A stretch of DNA of 64,000 nucleotides from the NCBI RefSeq assembly GCF_029639405.1, contig NZ_CP121274.1, positions 372,001 through 436,000 of the forward strand, written 5' to 3'. The position numbers and the translations under genes are program-made. Of the stretch, positions 44,642 through 54,279 are shown piece by piece. Each line of letters opens with the position of its first letter. Position 1 is the first letter of the stretch. The notes beneath the pieces were generated by a model. The model saw nothing but the letters and a program-made list of their open reading frames with translations, did no database searches and was not told where the DNA came from. Origin of the DNA: Microbacterium proteolyticum. GTDB taxonomy: Bacteria > Actinomycetota > Actinomycetes > Actinomycetales > Microbacteriaceae.

Positions 44642-45303
44642 GGGGCGTCCTCGGCCACCGTGTCGAGCAGGTCCTCCAGTGCGGTCAGATCGAACCCGCG
44701 GATCGAGCCCCGGAAGTACTCGGCGAGCGCCTCGGCCATGTCGGTGGATGCGGGGTCGAGGAGCCACTGCACCTGCAGGCCGTCCATGAGGGCGATCGTG
44801 GCGACGGCCGCGCGGCGGGGGTCGAGCCCCGGGGCGAGCCGTCCGGCGGCCTGGATGCGTTCGAACGCCTCGCGCGTGCTCTGGCGCACCTGCTCGTAGC
44901 GGCGGCGGAAGTAGTCGTGGGCCGGGTGATCCGGCGCGGTGGCCTCCGCCGACACCGTGCAGTACAGCTCGACCACCCCGGGGACGGAGGCGTTGTGTCG
45001 CGCGAGGTCGACGAGGTTGCGCAGGGTCTCGACCCCGTCGTCCTTCGTGAAGTCCACGATCGACCGGGCGAGTTCGTCGCGGTGGTCGAGCACCGCCTGC
45101 AGGAGCGCGCTCTTGCGCGGGAAGTGATGGAGGAGACCGGCTTCGCTCATACCGACCCGCTGCGCGATCTCGCGCAGCGACCCCGAGCGGTAGCCGGCCT
45201 CGGCGAAGACCTCGAGCGCGGCATCCAGGATCGCCTGCCGGGTCGCCTCGGATTTCGCATACTCGCCCCGCTGCCGGCGGGGAGTCTGCGTCGTCTCCGT
45301 CAT
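44638..45303 (-). CDS. TetR/AcrR family regulator of the glycan locus
   Basis: The 221-residue protein has a TetR helix-turn-helix at residues about 15-62 (SEATRQAILDAALEVFAEAGYRSGSLREIAQRVGMSEAGLLHHFPRKSALLQAVL), then a BetI-like ligand domain. It is translationally coupled to the GH2 gene behind it and divergent from the ABC/glycosidase operon. A 29-bp palindrome lies in the 183-bp gap, so it likely represses both arms until a sugar or glycoside ligand binds. The ATG at 45303 is preferred over one further upstream. Confidence 0.88.
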   Translation of the reverse strand: MTETTQTPRRQRGEYAKSEATRQAILDAALEVFAEAGYRSGSLREIAQRVGMSEAGLLHHFPRKSALLQAVLDHRDELARSIVDFTKDDGVETLRNLVDLARHNASVPGVVELYCTVSAEATAPDHPAHDYFRRRYEQVRQSTREAFERIQAAGRLAPGLDPRRAAVATIALMDGLQVQWLLDPASTDMAEALAEYFRGSIRGFDLTALEDLLDTVAEDAP

Positions 45304-45383
45304 CGCATCACCGTAACGCCCATCGGACCGATCGTCGGGTGGGAGCCCTCTCACGAACCGTTCTACAACGAATTTCTAGTAGT

Positions 45384-45412
45384 CGCTAGTTTTTTGCTGC
45401 AAAAATCTAGCG
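45384..45412. promoter_or_regulatory. 29-bp near-perfect palindromic operator of the glycan locus
   Basis: The arms CGCTAGTTTTTTGC and GCAAAAATCTAGCG match at 13 of 14 positions around a single central T. The unusually A+T-rich core stands out in this G+C-rich sequence. An additional CTAG-containing half-site lies immediately to the left (45376-45379). It lies 75 bp upstream of the ABC binding-protein start and 81 bp from the divergent tetR start, so it is the obvious binding site for the TetR protein or another sugar regulator. Confidence 0.7.
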
Positions 45413-45486
45413 GGCACTCGGATTTGGTGTTAGCTTCTCGCCGCAGGGCCACTCACCCGAGCCCCGCCAGAGAGAAGAGGACAAGG

Positions 45487-47010
45487 ATGTTCCGATGGAA
45501 GGCCACAGCAGCCCTCGCCGTCGCTGCAGCGCTGACACTGACCGGATGCGCCGGTGACAACACCGGGGGCGGCGGCGACGGTGCAGGCGCGCAGCTGACG
45601 CTCGGTGCCATCGCCGCACCGACCAGCTACGACATCGGCGCCGGCGCCGAGTACGGCAACCGCAGCCCGTTCTTCCAGGCCGTGTTCGACACGATCCTGC
45701 AGAAGAACTCCCAGGGCGAGATCGAGCCGTGGCTCGCCACCGCCTGGGAGTACAACGACGACAACACCGTTCTGACCCTCACTCTGCGCGACGACGTGAC
45801 GTTCTCGGACGGCACCAAGCTCGACGCCGACGCCGTGGTCGCGAGCCTCGAGCGGTTCCGCGACGGCACCTCGCCGCAGGCGGCGACCCTGGCCGGCAAG
45901 ACGTTCGCGGCCCCCGACGCCACGACGGTCACCATCACCCAGACGGCTCCGGACCCCTCGCTGATCAACCTGCTGTCCATCGCCCCCGGTCTCGTCGAGG
46001 CTCCGTCCTCGTTCGACAACCCCGACGTGTCGACCAACCCGGTGGGCTCGGGGCCCTACATCCTCGACACCGCCTCCTCGGTGACCGGGACGACGTACAA
46101 CTACACGGCGAACCCGAACTACTGGAACAAGGACGCCGTCAAGTACGACAAGCTCACCATCAACGTCTTCGACGACGTCACGGCGACCATCAACGCCATC
46201 AAGGCCGGCGAGCTCAACGGCGCGAAGATCGCGGACAACAACACGATCACCGAGGTCGAGGGCGCGGGCTGGACGATCGAGTCCAACGAACTCGACTTCC
46301 AGGGCCTCCTCCTGCTCGACCGCGCGGGAACGATGGCGCCCGAGCTGGCGGACGTCAAGGTGCGCCAGGCGATCAACATGGCCTTCGACCGCCCGGCCCT
46401 GCTGCAGTCGCTGCAGACCGGCTACGGCACCGTCACCGAGCAGGTGTTCCCCGCGACCTCCGTCGCCTACGACGCGTCGCTGGACTCGACCTACGCCTAC
46501 GACCCCGCCGGCGCGAAGGCGCTTCTCGCCGAGGCCGGCTACCCGAACGGCTTCACGCTGAACATGCCGACCACCCCGGCGTTCCAGCAGACGTTCGACC
46601 TGGTCGCCCAGCAGCTGTCCGACATCGGCATCACGGTGAACTACACCGACCCCGGCGCGGCCAACTTCATCGCCGACATGCTCGCGCCGAAGTTCCCGGC
46701 AACCTGGATGGCGCTGGAGCAGAACCCGGACTGGCAGCTGATCAACTTCATGATCGCGCCGAACGCCACCTTCAACCCCTTCAAGTCGGAGGACCCGAAG
46801 GTCGACGCGCTCATCTCGACGATCCAGACCGGCTCGCAGGCCGAGTCCGACGCCGCGCTGAAGGAGCTCAACAAGTACCTCGTCGACCAGGCCTGGTTCG
46901 CCCCGTTCTTCCGCGTCCAGGGCACCTTCGCCACCGACCCGAACACGAACCTCGAGTTCTGGCCGACCAACGCCTACCCGTCGATCTTCGACTTCTCGCC
47001 GAAGAACTGA
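45487..47010 (+). CDS. ABC transporter substrate-binding lipoprotein of the glycan locus (family 5)
   Basis: The 507-residue protein has a lipoprotein signal ending LTLTGC (Cys near residue 21) and the family-5 fold: PWLATAWEYNDDNTVLTLTLRDDVTFSDGTKLDADAV near residue 85 and VKVRQAINMAFDRPALLQSL in the middle. In this context it should capture an oligosaccharide or glycoside rather than a peptide; Opp-type sugar importers are well known. It is the first gene of the operon, downstream of the 29-bp palindrome, with AAGGATG overlapping its start region. Confidence 0.9.
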   Translation: MFRWKATAALAVAAALTLTGCAGDNTGGGGDGAGAQLTLGAIAAPTSYDIGAGAEYGNRSPFFQAVFDTILQKNSQGEIEPWLATAWEYNDDNTVLTLTLRDDVTFSDGTKLDADAVVASLERFRDGTSPQAATLAGKTFAAPDATTVTITQTAPDPSLINLLSIAPGLVEAPSSFDNPDVSTNPVGSGPYILDTASSVTGTTYNYTANPNYWNKDAVKYDKLTINVFDDVTATINAIKAGELNGAKIADNNTITEVEGAGWTIESNELDFQGLLLLDRAGTMAPELADVKVRQAINMAFDRPALLQSLQTGYGTVTEQVFPATSVAYDASLDSTYAYDPAGAKALLAEAGYPNGFTLNMPTTPAFQQTFDLVAQQLSDIGITVNYTDPGAANFIADMLAPKFPATWMALEQNPDWQLINFMIAPNATFNPFKSEDPKVDALISTIQTGSQAESDAALKELNKYLVDQAWFAPFFRVQGTFATDPNTNLEFWPTNAYPSIFDFSPKN

Positions 47011-47071
47011 CCCGCCGACCGGGCCCACCCGCACTCACCGGGTGGGCCCGGTCCGCCCCGAGGGACCACAC

Positions 47072-48013
47072 ATGCTTGCATTCATCGTGCGCCGGCTGCT
47101 GTCCGGCGTCGTCCTCGTCGCCGTCATCTCCCTGCTGGCCTTCACGCTCCTCTATGCCGCGGGCGGCGACATCGCCCGCCGCATCCTGGGTGAGCAGGCC
47201 ACCGCCGAGACCGTCGCCAAGAAGACCGCGGAACTGGGGCTCGATCGACCCCTGTGGACGCAGTACACCGACTGGGTGACCTCCGCCCTGACCGGGAACC
47301 TGGGTCGGAGCTGGTTCAACGGCGAGCTCGTCTCGACGAGCGTCTCCGGCCGCCTCGGGGTGACGCTCTCGATCGTCATCGGCGCCACGCTCGTGTCGGC
47401 CATCCTCTCCGTGCTGCTGGGCGTCCTCGCCGCGCGCCGCGGAGGAGCGGTGGATGCCACGGTGCAGTTCCTCTCGCTCGTCGGCTTCGCCGTCCCGGGC
47501 TTCCTCATCGCCCTCGTCCTCGTCCTCGTCTTCGCCGTGAACCTCGGCTGGTTCAAGGCCACGGGCTTCACGCCGCTCACGACCTCCCTGAGCGGCTGGC
47601 TCTCCTCCGTCATCCTCCCCATCACGGCGCTCTCGATCGGAGCGATCGCGACCGTGGCGCAGCAGGTCCGCGGCTCCGTCCTGGACGCCACCTCCCGCGA
47701 CTACGTCCGCACCCTCCGCTCGCGCGGCCTGAGCGAACGCTCCGTCGTCTACAAGCACGTGCTCCGCAACGCCGGCGGCCCCGCCCTCGCCGTCCTCGCG
47801 GTGCAGTTCGTCGGGCTCCTCGGCGGCGTCGTCATCGTCGAGCAGATCTTCGCCATCCCCGGCATGGGTCAGTTGAGCGTCCGGGCGACGACCCTCGGCG
47901 ACATCCCCGTCGTCATGGGGCTCGTGATCGCCTTCGCGATCATCGTCGTCGTCGTCAACCTCCTGATCGACCTGGCCCAGGCGGCCCTCAACCCGAAGGT
48001 GCGACTCGCATGA
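47072..48013 (+). CDS. ABC transporter permease, DppB type
   Basis: A 313-residue permease with the N-terminal helix LAFIVRRLLSGVVLVAVISLLAF, then LGLDRPLWTQYTDWVTSALTGNLGRSWF, and the coupling loop SRDYVRTLRSRGLSERSVVYKHVLRNA. About six transmembrane helices. It pairs with the permease half of the next gene, which it overlaps by 4 nt (ATGA). Confidence 0.93.
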   Translation: MLAFIVRRLLSGVVLVAVISLLAFTLLYAAGGDIARRILGEQATAETVAKKTAELGLDRPLWTQYTDWVTSALTGNLGRSWFNGELVSTSVSGRLGVTLSIVIGATLVSAILSVLLGVLAARRGGAVDATVQFLSLVGFAVPGFLIALVLVLVFAVNLGWFKATGFTPLTTSLSGWLSSVILPITALSIGAIATVAQQVRGSVLDATSRDYVRTLRSRGLSERSVVYKHVLRNAGGPALAVLAVQFVGLLGGVVIVEQIFAIPGMGQLSVRATTLGDIPVVMGLVIAFAIIVVVVNLLIDLAQAALNPKVRLA

Positions 48014-49872
48014 CCGCCATCGCCGTCCCTCCCGCCGTCCCCGTCGCCCCGGTCCGGGTCGCCCTGTTCCGCCGGCTCGTGCGCCGTCCGGTCGGGCTCG
48101 TCTCGCTGATCTTCCTCGCGATCGTCGCCGTGCTGACCTTCATCGGCCCGCTCATCGCCCCGCAGGATCCGAACTTCGCCGACATCCGCAACATCCTGTC
48201 GGGGCCGAGTTCCGCGCACCTCCTGGGCACCGACGGCAGCGGCCGCGACGTGCTGTCGCGCCTCCTGGCCGCCACGCAGACGAGCATCGCCGCCGCCCTC
48301 GTCGCCGTCGTCGTGGCCGTGCTGATCGGCGTGGTCAGCGGCCTCATCGCCGGGTACTACCAGGGCTGGTTCAACACCGTCGCGACCTGGGTCACGGAAC
48401 TGACCATGGCCCTCCCGGGCATCGTGGTGCTGCTCGCGGCGCGCGCCGTCCTCGGCCCCTCCGTGTGGCTGTCGATGGTGATCTTCGGCATCCTGCTCTC
48501 CCCCGGCTTCTTCCGTCTCGTCTTCGCCTCGGTGACCGCCGTCCGCGGCGAGCTCTACGTCGACGCGGCCCGCGTCTCCGGCCTCAGCGACACGCGCATC
48601 ATCGGGCGGCACGTGCTGTCGGTCGTGCGGGCGCCGATCATCATCCAGGCTGCGATCGTCTCGGGCATCGCGATCGCGATCCAGTCCGGACTCGAGTTCC
48701 TCGGCCTCGGCGACGCCAACGTCCCGACCTGGGGCTCGATGCTCACCGACGCGTTCAAGAACATCTACAAGAACCCGGCCGGCCTCGTCTGGCCCTCGCT
48801 CGCGATCGCCCTCACCTGCATCGCCCTCACTCTCCTGGCCAACGTCCTCCGCGACGAGCTGGAGCGCACCGTCACCGTCCGCCGCCGGCGCCGTCGTGCG
48901 GTGTCGAGCCGGACCGGTTCGATCGCCGCCGTCACCACCTCCGTCTCGCTCAGCGGCGGCGACGTCCTCGACCCGGACGAGCTCCCGATCGTGGAGAGCG
49001 ACGTGATCGTGCACGCCGACGACACCCGCAGCAAGGCGACCGACACGCTCCTGCGCGTCCGCGACCTGCACGTGGGGTACGACCAGGCGGACGGCTCCCA
49101 CATCGAGGTCGTCCACGGCGTCTCGCTCGACGTCCGCAAGGGCGAGGTCCACGGCCTGATCGGCGAGTCCGGTTCCGGCAAGTCGCAGACGGCCTTCGCC
49201 GTCCTTGGCCTCCTCCCCCGCGGCGGATCGGTCACGGCGGGCTCGATCCTCTTCGACGGCACCGAACTGGCCGACGCCGACGAGAAGGTCTACGCGGGCG
49301 TGCGCGGCAAGCGCATCGCCTACATCCCGCAGGAGCCGATGAGCAATCTCGACCCGGCCTTCACGATCGGGAGCCAGCTCGTCGAGCCCCTGCGCAAGAA
49401 CCTCGGGCTGTCGAAGAAGGAGGCGCGCGACCGCGCCCTCGCGCTGCTCGCCCGCGTCGGCATCCCCGACCCGGCCCGGACCTTCGACGCGTACCCGTTC
49501 GAGGTCTCGGGCGGCATGGCGCAGCGCGTGCTGATCGCCGGCGCCGTCTCGACCGATCCCGAACTGATCATCGCCGACGAGCCGACCACCGCCCTCGACG
49601 TCACCGTGCAGGCCGAGGTGCTCGAGCTGCTGCGCGACCTCCAGAAGGAGCGGCACATGGCGATGCTGCTCGTGACGCACAACTTCGGCGTCGTCGCCGA
49701 CCTCTGCGACCGCGTGACGGTGATGCAGAACGGCGTGTTCGTCGAGCAGGGCCCGGTCCGGGCGATCTTCACCGAAGCGCAGCACCCGTACACGCGGGCG
49801 CTGCTGGACGCGATCCTCGACGAGGGTCCGGCACGGCCGCCGCTGGGCGCCGAGGAAGGGGTGCGGGCATGA
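48010..49872 (+). CDS. ABC transporter permease-ATPase fusion (DppC-DppD)
   Basis: The 620-residue protein joins a DppC-type permease to a complete ATPase. Residues about 20-285 are the permease (HLLGTDGSGRDVLSRLLAATQTSIAAALV; coupling loop VRGELYVDAARVSGLSD). A charged linker follows at about 290-340. The ATPase occupies about 345-620 with [25 protein letters not shown] and LIIADEPTTALD. The linker begins with an RRRRRR run at the membrane surface. Such fusions recur in actinobacterial Opp-type operons. It overlaps both neighbours by 4 nt. Confidence 0.93.
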   Translation: MTAIAVPPAVPVAPVRVALFRRLVRRPVGLVSLIFLAIVAVLTFIGPLIAPQDPNFADIRNILSGPSSAHLLGTDGSGRDVLSRLLAATQTSIAAALVAVVVAVLIGVVSGLIAGYYQGWFNTVATWVTELTMALPGIVVLLAARAVLGPSVWLSMVIFGILLSPGFFRLVFASVTAVRGELYVDAARVSGLSDTRIIGRHVLSVVRAPIIIQAAIVSGIAIAIQSGLEFLGLGDANVPTWGSMLTDAFKNIYKNPAGLVWPSLAIALTCIALTLLANVLRDELERTVTVRRRRRRAVSSRTGSIAAVTTSVSLSGGDVLDPDELPIVESDVIVHADDTRSKATDTLLRVRDLHVGYDQADGSHIEVVHGVSLDVRKGEVHGLIGESGSGKSQTAFAVLGLLPRGGSVTAGSILFDGTELADADEKVYAGVRGKRIAYIPQEPMSNLDPAFTIGSQLVEPLRKNLGLSKKEARDRALALLARVGIPDPARTFDAYPFEVSGGMAQRVLIAGAVSTDPELIIADEPTTALDVTVQAEVLELLRDLQKERHMAMLLVTHNFGVVADLCDRVTVMQNGVFVEQGPVRAIFTEAQHPYTRALLDAILDEGPARPPLGAEEGVRA

Positions 49873-50705
49873 CCGCTCCGCTGCTCACGGTCGACGACCT
49901 GGTCGTCGAGTACCCGGGCAAGGGATTCCGCGCCCAGCCCTTCCGCGCCCTGAAGGGCGTGTCGCTGGACATCCTCCCCGGCGAGACGATGGGCCTGGTC
50001 GGCGAGTCCGGCTCGGGCAAGACGACGCTGGGTCGCGCGGTCCTCGGGCTCGCCCCGGTCAGCGGCGGCACGGTCACCTACGACGGGCGCGACATCTCGC
50101 ACCTCGGCCGCGCCGAGCGCCGCGCGCTGAGCTCCGAGATCCAGGTCGTCTTCCAGGACCCGTACTCGTCGCTCAACCCCTCGATGACGATCGAGCAGAT
50201 CCTCGCCGAGCCGCTGACGGCGTCGGGGGTCGCGGGATCCGAGGCGCGCTCCCGCGTGCGCGACCTGCTCGATCAGGTGGGACTCCCCTCCGACGCGCGC
50301 AGCCGCCTCCCCCGCGAGTTCTCCGGCGGCCAGCGTCAGCGCATCGCCATCGCCCGGGCGCTCGCCCTCCGGCCGAAGCTCATCGTGTGCGACGAGCCCG
50401 TCTCCGCGCTCGACCTGTCGACGCAGGCGCGCGTGCTCGACCTGTTCATCGACATCCAGAACCGCACCGGGGTGGCCTACCTGTTCGTCACGCACGACCT
50501 CGCGGTCGTCCGCCACATCAGTCACCGTGTGGCCGTGATGTACAAGGGCGAGATCGTCGAGACCGGCCCTGCCGAGCGCGTGACCTCGCGACCCGAGCAC
50601 CCGTACACGCAGCGCCTGTTCATGGCCGCACCCGTCCCCGACCCCGACCGGCAGGAGGAGCGTCGCGCCGCCCGTCGCGCGCTCCTGGCCTCCTCGGCAT
50701 CCTGA
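49869..50705 (+). CDS. ABC transporter ATPase, DppF type
   Basis: The 278-residue protein has all ABC motifs: [16 protein letters not shown] (Walker A), FSGGQRQRIAIARALALRP (signature), LIVCDEPVSALD (Walker B) and FVTHDLAVVRHI (H-loop). It ends with the HPYTQRLFMAAPVPDP tail of oligopeptide importers. It works as a heterodimer with the ATPase half of the previous fusion protein and overlaps that gene by 4 nt. Confidence 0.94.
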   Translation: MTAPLLTVDDLVVEYPGKGFRAQPFRALKGVSLDILPGETMGLVGESGSGKTTLGRAVLGLAPVSGGTVTYDGRDISHLGRAERRALSSEIQVVFQDPYSSLNPSMTIEQILAEPLTASGVAGSEARSRVRDLLDQVGLPSDARSRLPREFSGGQRQRIAIARALALRPKLIVCDEPVSALDLSTQARVLDLFIDIQNRTGVAYLFVTHDLAVVRHISHRVAVMYKGEIVETGPAERVTSRPEHPYTQRLFMAAPVPDPDRQEERRAARRALLASSAS

Positions 50706-50737
50706 CCGTCGTCCCTCTCGCACCCGGAAAGATCATC

Positions 50738-53158
50738 GTGACCCTGCCCTCTGTCGACGCGCCCGCGACCGCCCACCTCCTCCCCCTCCTGGAGAAGCTG
50801 ACCCTCGACCAGAAGGCGGCCCTCGTGCAGGGCGCCGACTTCTGGACGACCGTTCCGCTGCCCGAGATCGGCCTGCGGGCCATGACCCTGTCGGACGGCC
50901 CCGCCGGGGTGCGCGGCCCCCGGTGGGACGAGCGCGAGCCCTCGCTGAACATGCCCTCCGGCTCGGCCCTCGCCGCGTCGTGGGACGTCGAACTGGCCTA
51001 CCGCTACGGCGCGGCGGCCGCCGCCGAGGCGCGGCGCAAGGGCGTCGACGTCGTCCTCGGCCCGACCATCAACCTGCACCGCTCGCCGCTGGGCGGCCGG
51101 CACTTCGAGTGCCTGAGCGAGGATCCGGAGCTCTCCGCCGAGCTCGGCGCCGCGTACGTCCGCGGACTGCAGGACAACGGCGTCGCCGCCACCCCGAAGC
51201 ACTACGTCGCGAACGATTCCGAGACGGACCGCTTCACCGTCGACGTGCAGGTGGACGAGCGCGCGCTGCGCGAGCTCTACCTCGCCCCCTTCGAACGCGC
51301 CGTGGAAGCCGGCGCCTGGTCGATCATGAGCGCGTACAACTCCGTCGACGGGGTGACCATGACAGAGAACGACCTGCTCGAGACCCCGTTGAACTCCGAG
51401 TGGGGCTTCGACGGCGTCGTCATGAGCGACTGGACCGCGGTGCGGTCGCTGGATGCCGCCACCGCGTCGCAGGACCTCGCGATGCCCGGCCCCGCCCCCG
51501 CGTGGGCGGATCTCGCCGACGCCGTCCGCGACGGGCGGGTCCCCGAGGCCGACCTCGACCGCAAGGTGCTGCGCATGCTGCTCCTCGCCGAGCGCGTCGG
51601 CGCCCTCGGCGACGCCCCCGCGATCGAGCCCGCTCCCCTGGATGCCACGGCCTTCGCGCGCGAGTCGGCGGTCGCCGGCACGGTGCTGCTGGCGAACGAC
51701 GGCATCCTCCCCCTCGAACCCGCCGCCGTGGCATCCCTCGCGGTCATCGGGCAGAACGCGCGGGACGCCCGCACGCAGGGCGGCGGCAGCGCGACGGTCG
51801 TCCCCGAGCGGATCGTCTCGCCGCTCGAGGGTCTGCGTCGCGTCTACGGACCCGACCGCGTCACGTACGAGCTCGGCGCCGTCGTGCAGGAGGGCGTGGC
51901 CGAGATCCCGCTCGCGCAGCTGCGCAACCCCGTGACCGGCGGACCCGGAATGCGGGTGACGTTCCTCGGCGACGACGGGGAGCTGTACGCCGAGGACCGC
52001 CGGGCGACCGCGCTGGTGTGGTTCGGCGGCGACGCCCCGATCGCGCAGTCGCGCACCGTCGTCCTGGAGACCGTCTACACCCCCGAGACGACCGGAGACA
52101 TCGAGCTCGGCTTCGCCGGAGCCAATCCCGGCCGCCTCTTCGTGGACGGGGAGCTCGTCCTCGACGACTCCCCCGTCGTGGACGGAACCGACCTGGGTGC
52201 CGCGTTCCTCAACCCGCCGTCGCTGACCGCGCCCGTGCGGGTCGAAGCGGGACGGGAGATCGCGGTCCGCGCCGAGTTCGACCGCGCCGAGGGCGGCATC
52301 CCCGGGGCGATGAGCGTCACGCTCGGCATCGCCCCCGAGAACACGGATGCCGATGAGCTCATCGCCCGCGCGGCCGCCGCCGCCGCCCGAGCCGATGTCG
52401 CGGTGGTCGTGGTCGGCACGAACTCCAAGGTCGAGTCCGAGGGCTACGACCGCGAGAACCTCGACCTCCCCGGGCGCCAGGACGACCTCGTCCGCGCGGT
52501 CGTGGCCGCCAACCCCCGCACCGTCGTGATCATCAACGCCGGTTCTCCGGTCGTGCTGCCGTGGGCGGACGACGTCGCCGCGATCGTGCAGGGCTACTTC
52601 GGCGGCCAGGAGTTCGGCACGGCACTGGCCGACGTCCTCACCGGCGCCGCGGAGCCGGGCGGACGCCTCCCCACCACGTGGCCGGCGGCGCTCGCAGACG
52701 TCCCCGTGCTCGACGTGACACCCGACCAGGGGGTGCTGCGCTACAGCGAAGGCATCCACATCGGGTACCGCGCGTGGCTGCGCTCCGAGGTCCGCCCCGC
52801 GTTCCCCTTCGGCCACGGCCTGGGGTACACGACGTGGTCGTGGGACGCCGTCGATCGCGACGGTGACGATCTCGTCGTCACCCTCACCAACACGGGTGCC
52901 CGCACGGGCAGCCAGGTCGTGCAGGTGTACGCCGAGCGCGCCGACTCCGCGGTCGACCGCCCCGCGCGATGGCTGGTGGGCTTCGGCGTCGTCCGCGCGA
53001 CGGCCGGGGAGACCGCCACGGTCCGCGTCGGTGTTCCCGCGCGACGACTCGCGCACTGGGACGGCGGCTGGGAGGTCGAGTCCGGCGTGTTCACGCTGCG
53101 CGTCGGCGCCTCCGTCGTGGAGACACCGCTGAGCGTCGAGTGGGAGGCGGGCGCGTGA
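50738..53158 (+). CDS. GH3 beta-glycosidase with PA14 insertion
   Basis: The 806-residue enzyme shows the GH3 barrel (DGPAGVRGPRWDE, GPTINLHRSPLGGRHFECLSEDP, ATPKHYVANDSETDR) with the catalytic Asp in VVMSDWTAV. The (alpha/beta)6 domain follows, interrupted by a PA14 insert at about residues 400-540 (VVLETVYTPETTGDIELGFAG, GRLFVDGELVLDD). A fibronectin-III-like domain is at the end. No signal peptide. GH3 enzymes of this PA14 type are mostly beta-glucosidases. The GTG start follows a GGAAAG site 32 bp after the ATPase gene. Confidence 0.92.
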   Translation: MTLPSVDAPATAHLLPLLEKLTLDQKAALVQGADFWTTVPLPEIGLRAMTLSDGPAGVRGPRWDEREPSLNMPSGSALAASWDVELAYRYGAAAAAEARRKGVDVVLGPTINLHRSPLGGRHFECLSEDPELSAELGAAYVRGLQDNGVAATPKHYVANDSETDRFTVDVQVDERALRELYLAPFERAVEAGAWSIMSAYNSVDGVTMTENDLLETPLNSEWGFDGVVMSDWTAVRSLDAATASQDLAMPGPAPAWADLADAVRDGRVPEADLDRKVLRMLLLAERVGALGDAPAIEPAPLDATAFARESAVAGTVLLANDGILPLEPAAVASLAVIGQNARDARTQGGGSATVVPERIVSPLEGLRRVYGPDRVTYELGAVVQEGVAEIPLAQLRNPVTGGPGMRVTFLGDDGELYAEDRRATALVWFGGDAPIAQSRTVVLETVYTPETTGDIELGFAGANPGRLFVDGELVLDDSPVVDGTDLGAAFLNPPSLTAPVRVEAGREIAVRAEFDRAEGGIPGAMSVTLGIAPENTDADELIARAAAAAARADVAVVVVGTNSKVESEGYDRENLDLPGRQDDLVRAVVAANPRTVVIINAGSPVVLPWADDVAAIVQGYFGGQEFGTALADVLTGAAEPGGRLPTTWPAALADVPVLDVTPDQGVLRYSEGIHIGYRAWLRSEVRPAFPFGHGLGYTTWSWDAVDRDGDDLVVTLTNTGARTGSQVVQVYAERADSAVDRPARWLVGFGVVRATAGETATVRVGVPARRLAHWDGGWEVESGVFTLRVGASVVETPLSVEWEAGA

Positions 53159-54279
53159 CGGGACTCCTGCGGGGTCACGTCGACCCGCGGCTCACCGCAG
53201 CGGGCGACCGCTTGGCGGCGGCCCTCGCCGCAGACCCCGACCTGTCGTTCCAGGCCGCGGCGTTCCACCACGGCACCCCCGTGCTGGATGTGTGGGGCGG
53301 ACCGCACCTCCGCGAGGACAGCGTCCTCGTGCCGTACTCGGTGTCGAAGAACACGATCGGGATCACCGCGGGCCTCCTGGTCGAACGGGGGCTCCTCGAT
53401 CTCGACGCGCCCGTCGCGGAGTACTGGCCCGAATTCGCCGCGGCCGGCAAGGCGACGGTGACGGTGCGTCAGCTGCTGTCGCACCAGGCGGGCCTCCCCC
53501 AGGCGACGCCGGCCCTGGACTTCCTCGACCTGCTCGACCAGCCCGCGGCCGCCGCGAGCCTGGCCGCGAGCGTGCCGTTCTGGCATCCGGGGAGCGCCTT
53601 CGGGTATCACGCCGTGACGATCGGCACGCTCGGTGCCGAGCTGGTGCAGCGCGTGACGGGCCGGAGCCTGCACGCCTTCTACGAGGAGGAGATCCGCGCC
53701 CCGCACGGCATCGACTTCTTCCTCGGCCTCCCCGCCGACCAGGAACCGCGCCGCGTCGACGTCCTGCCGATGGTTCCGCCCGCGACGGGTCCGGGCGAGC
53801 GGCAGACGACGCCGTTGGGAGCGCTCGTCTTCGGCCCGGGACGCTCCAGCGTCGACATGGCGAACGACCGCCGCAGCTGGGGCTACGGCCACCCGGCGAC
53901 GTCTGCGACCGGCAGCGCCCGCGGGATCGCACGGCTGCTGGCCGCCGCGGTCACCGGCGTCGAAGGGCGTGCACCGTTCCTGTCCACCGAGACGGTCGCG
54001 GCGATCGGGCAGCAGCAGGTCCGCGGATTCGACGAGGTCCTCGGCCAGCCGGACCGCGCCCACGCGATCGTCTTCCAGAAGCCGTCCGCCGCGATGCCGT
54101 TCGGCGGACCCCGGGCCTTCGGGCACGACGGCGCGGCGGGCTGCTTCGCGTGCGTCGATCCCGACAGCGGGGTCGCGTTCGCATGGACGATCGTGCGCGG
54201 CCCCTGGCCGGGCGGCGGCGACCCCCGCGCCGTCTCCCTCGCGGCCGAGATCGGCCGCATCCTGGGGACAGGCGCATGA
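53155..54279 (+). CDS. Serine hydrolase of the beta-lactamase/esterase fold
   Basis: The 374-residue protein has the S-x-x-K catalytic pair (S62-V-S-K65 in VPYSVSKNTIG), a tyrosine-containing second motif (GYHAVTIG) and FGHDGAAG as the third. These match class C beta-lactamase-like esterases such as EstB. Without a signal peptide it cannot protect against external beta-lactams; in a glycosidase operon it more likely removes acetyl or other acyl groups from imported glycans. GTG start with a 4-nt overlap to the GH3 gene. Confidence 0.83.
   Translation: MTGLLRGHVDPRLTAAGDRLAAALAADPDLSFQAAAFHHGTPVLDVWGGPHLREDSVLVPYSVSKNTIGITAGLLVERGLLDLDAPVAEYWPEFAAAGKATVTVRQLLSHQAGLPQATPALDFLDLLDQPAAAASLAASVPFWHPGSAFGYHAVTIGTLGAELVQRVTGRSLHAFYEEEIRAPHGIDFFLGLPADQEPRRVDVLPMVPPATGPGERQTTPLGALVFGPGRSSVDMANDRRSWGYGHPATSATGSARGIARLLAAAVTGVEGRAPFLSTETVAAIGQQQVRGFDEVLGQPDRAHAIVFQKPSAAMPFGGPRAFGHDGAAGCFACVDPDSGVAFAWTIVRGPWPGGGDPRAVSLAAEIGRILGTGA

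Noticed and set aside
53155..54279. Antibiotic-resistance beta-lactamase.
   Set aside because: No signal peptide, and its operon is devoted to carbohydrate breakdown; the fold is shared with esterases.
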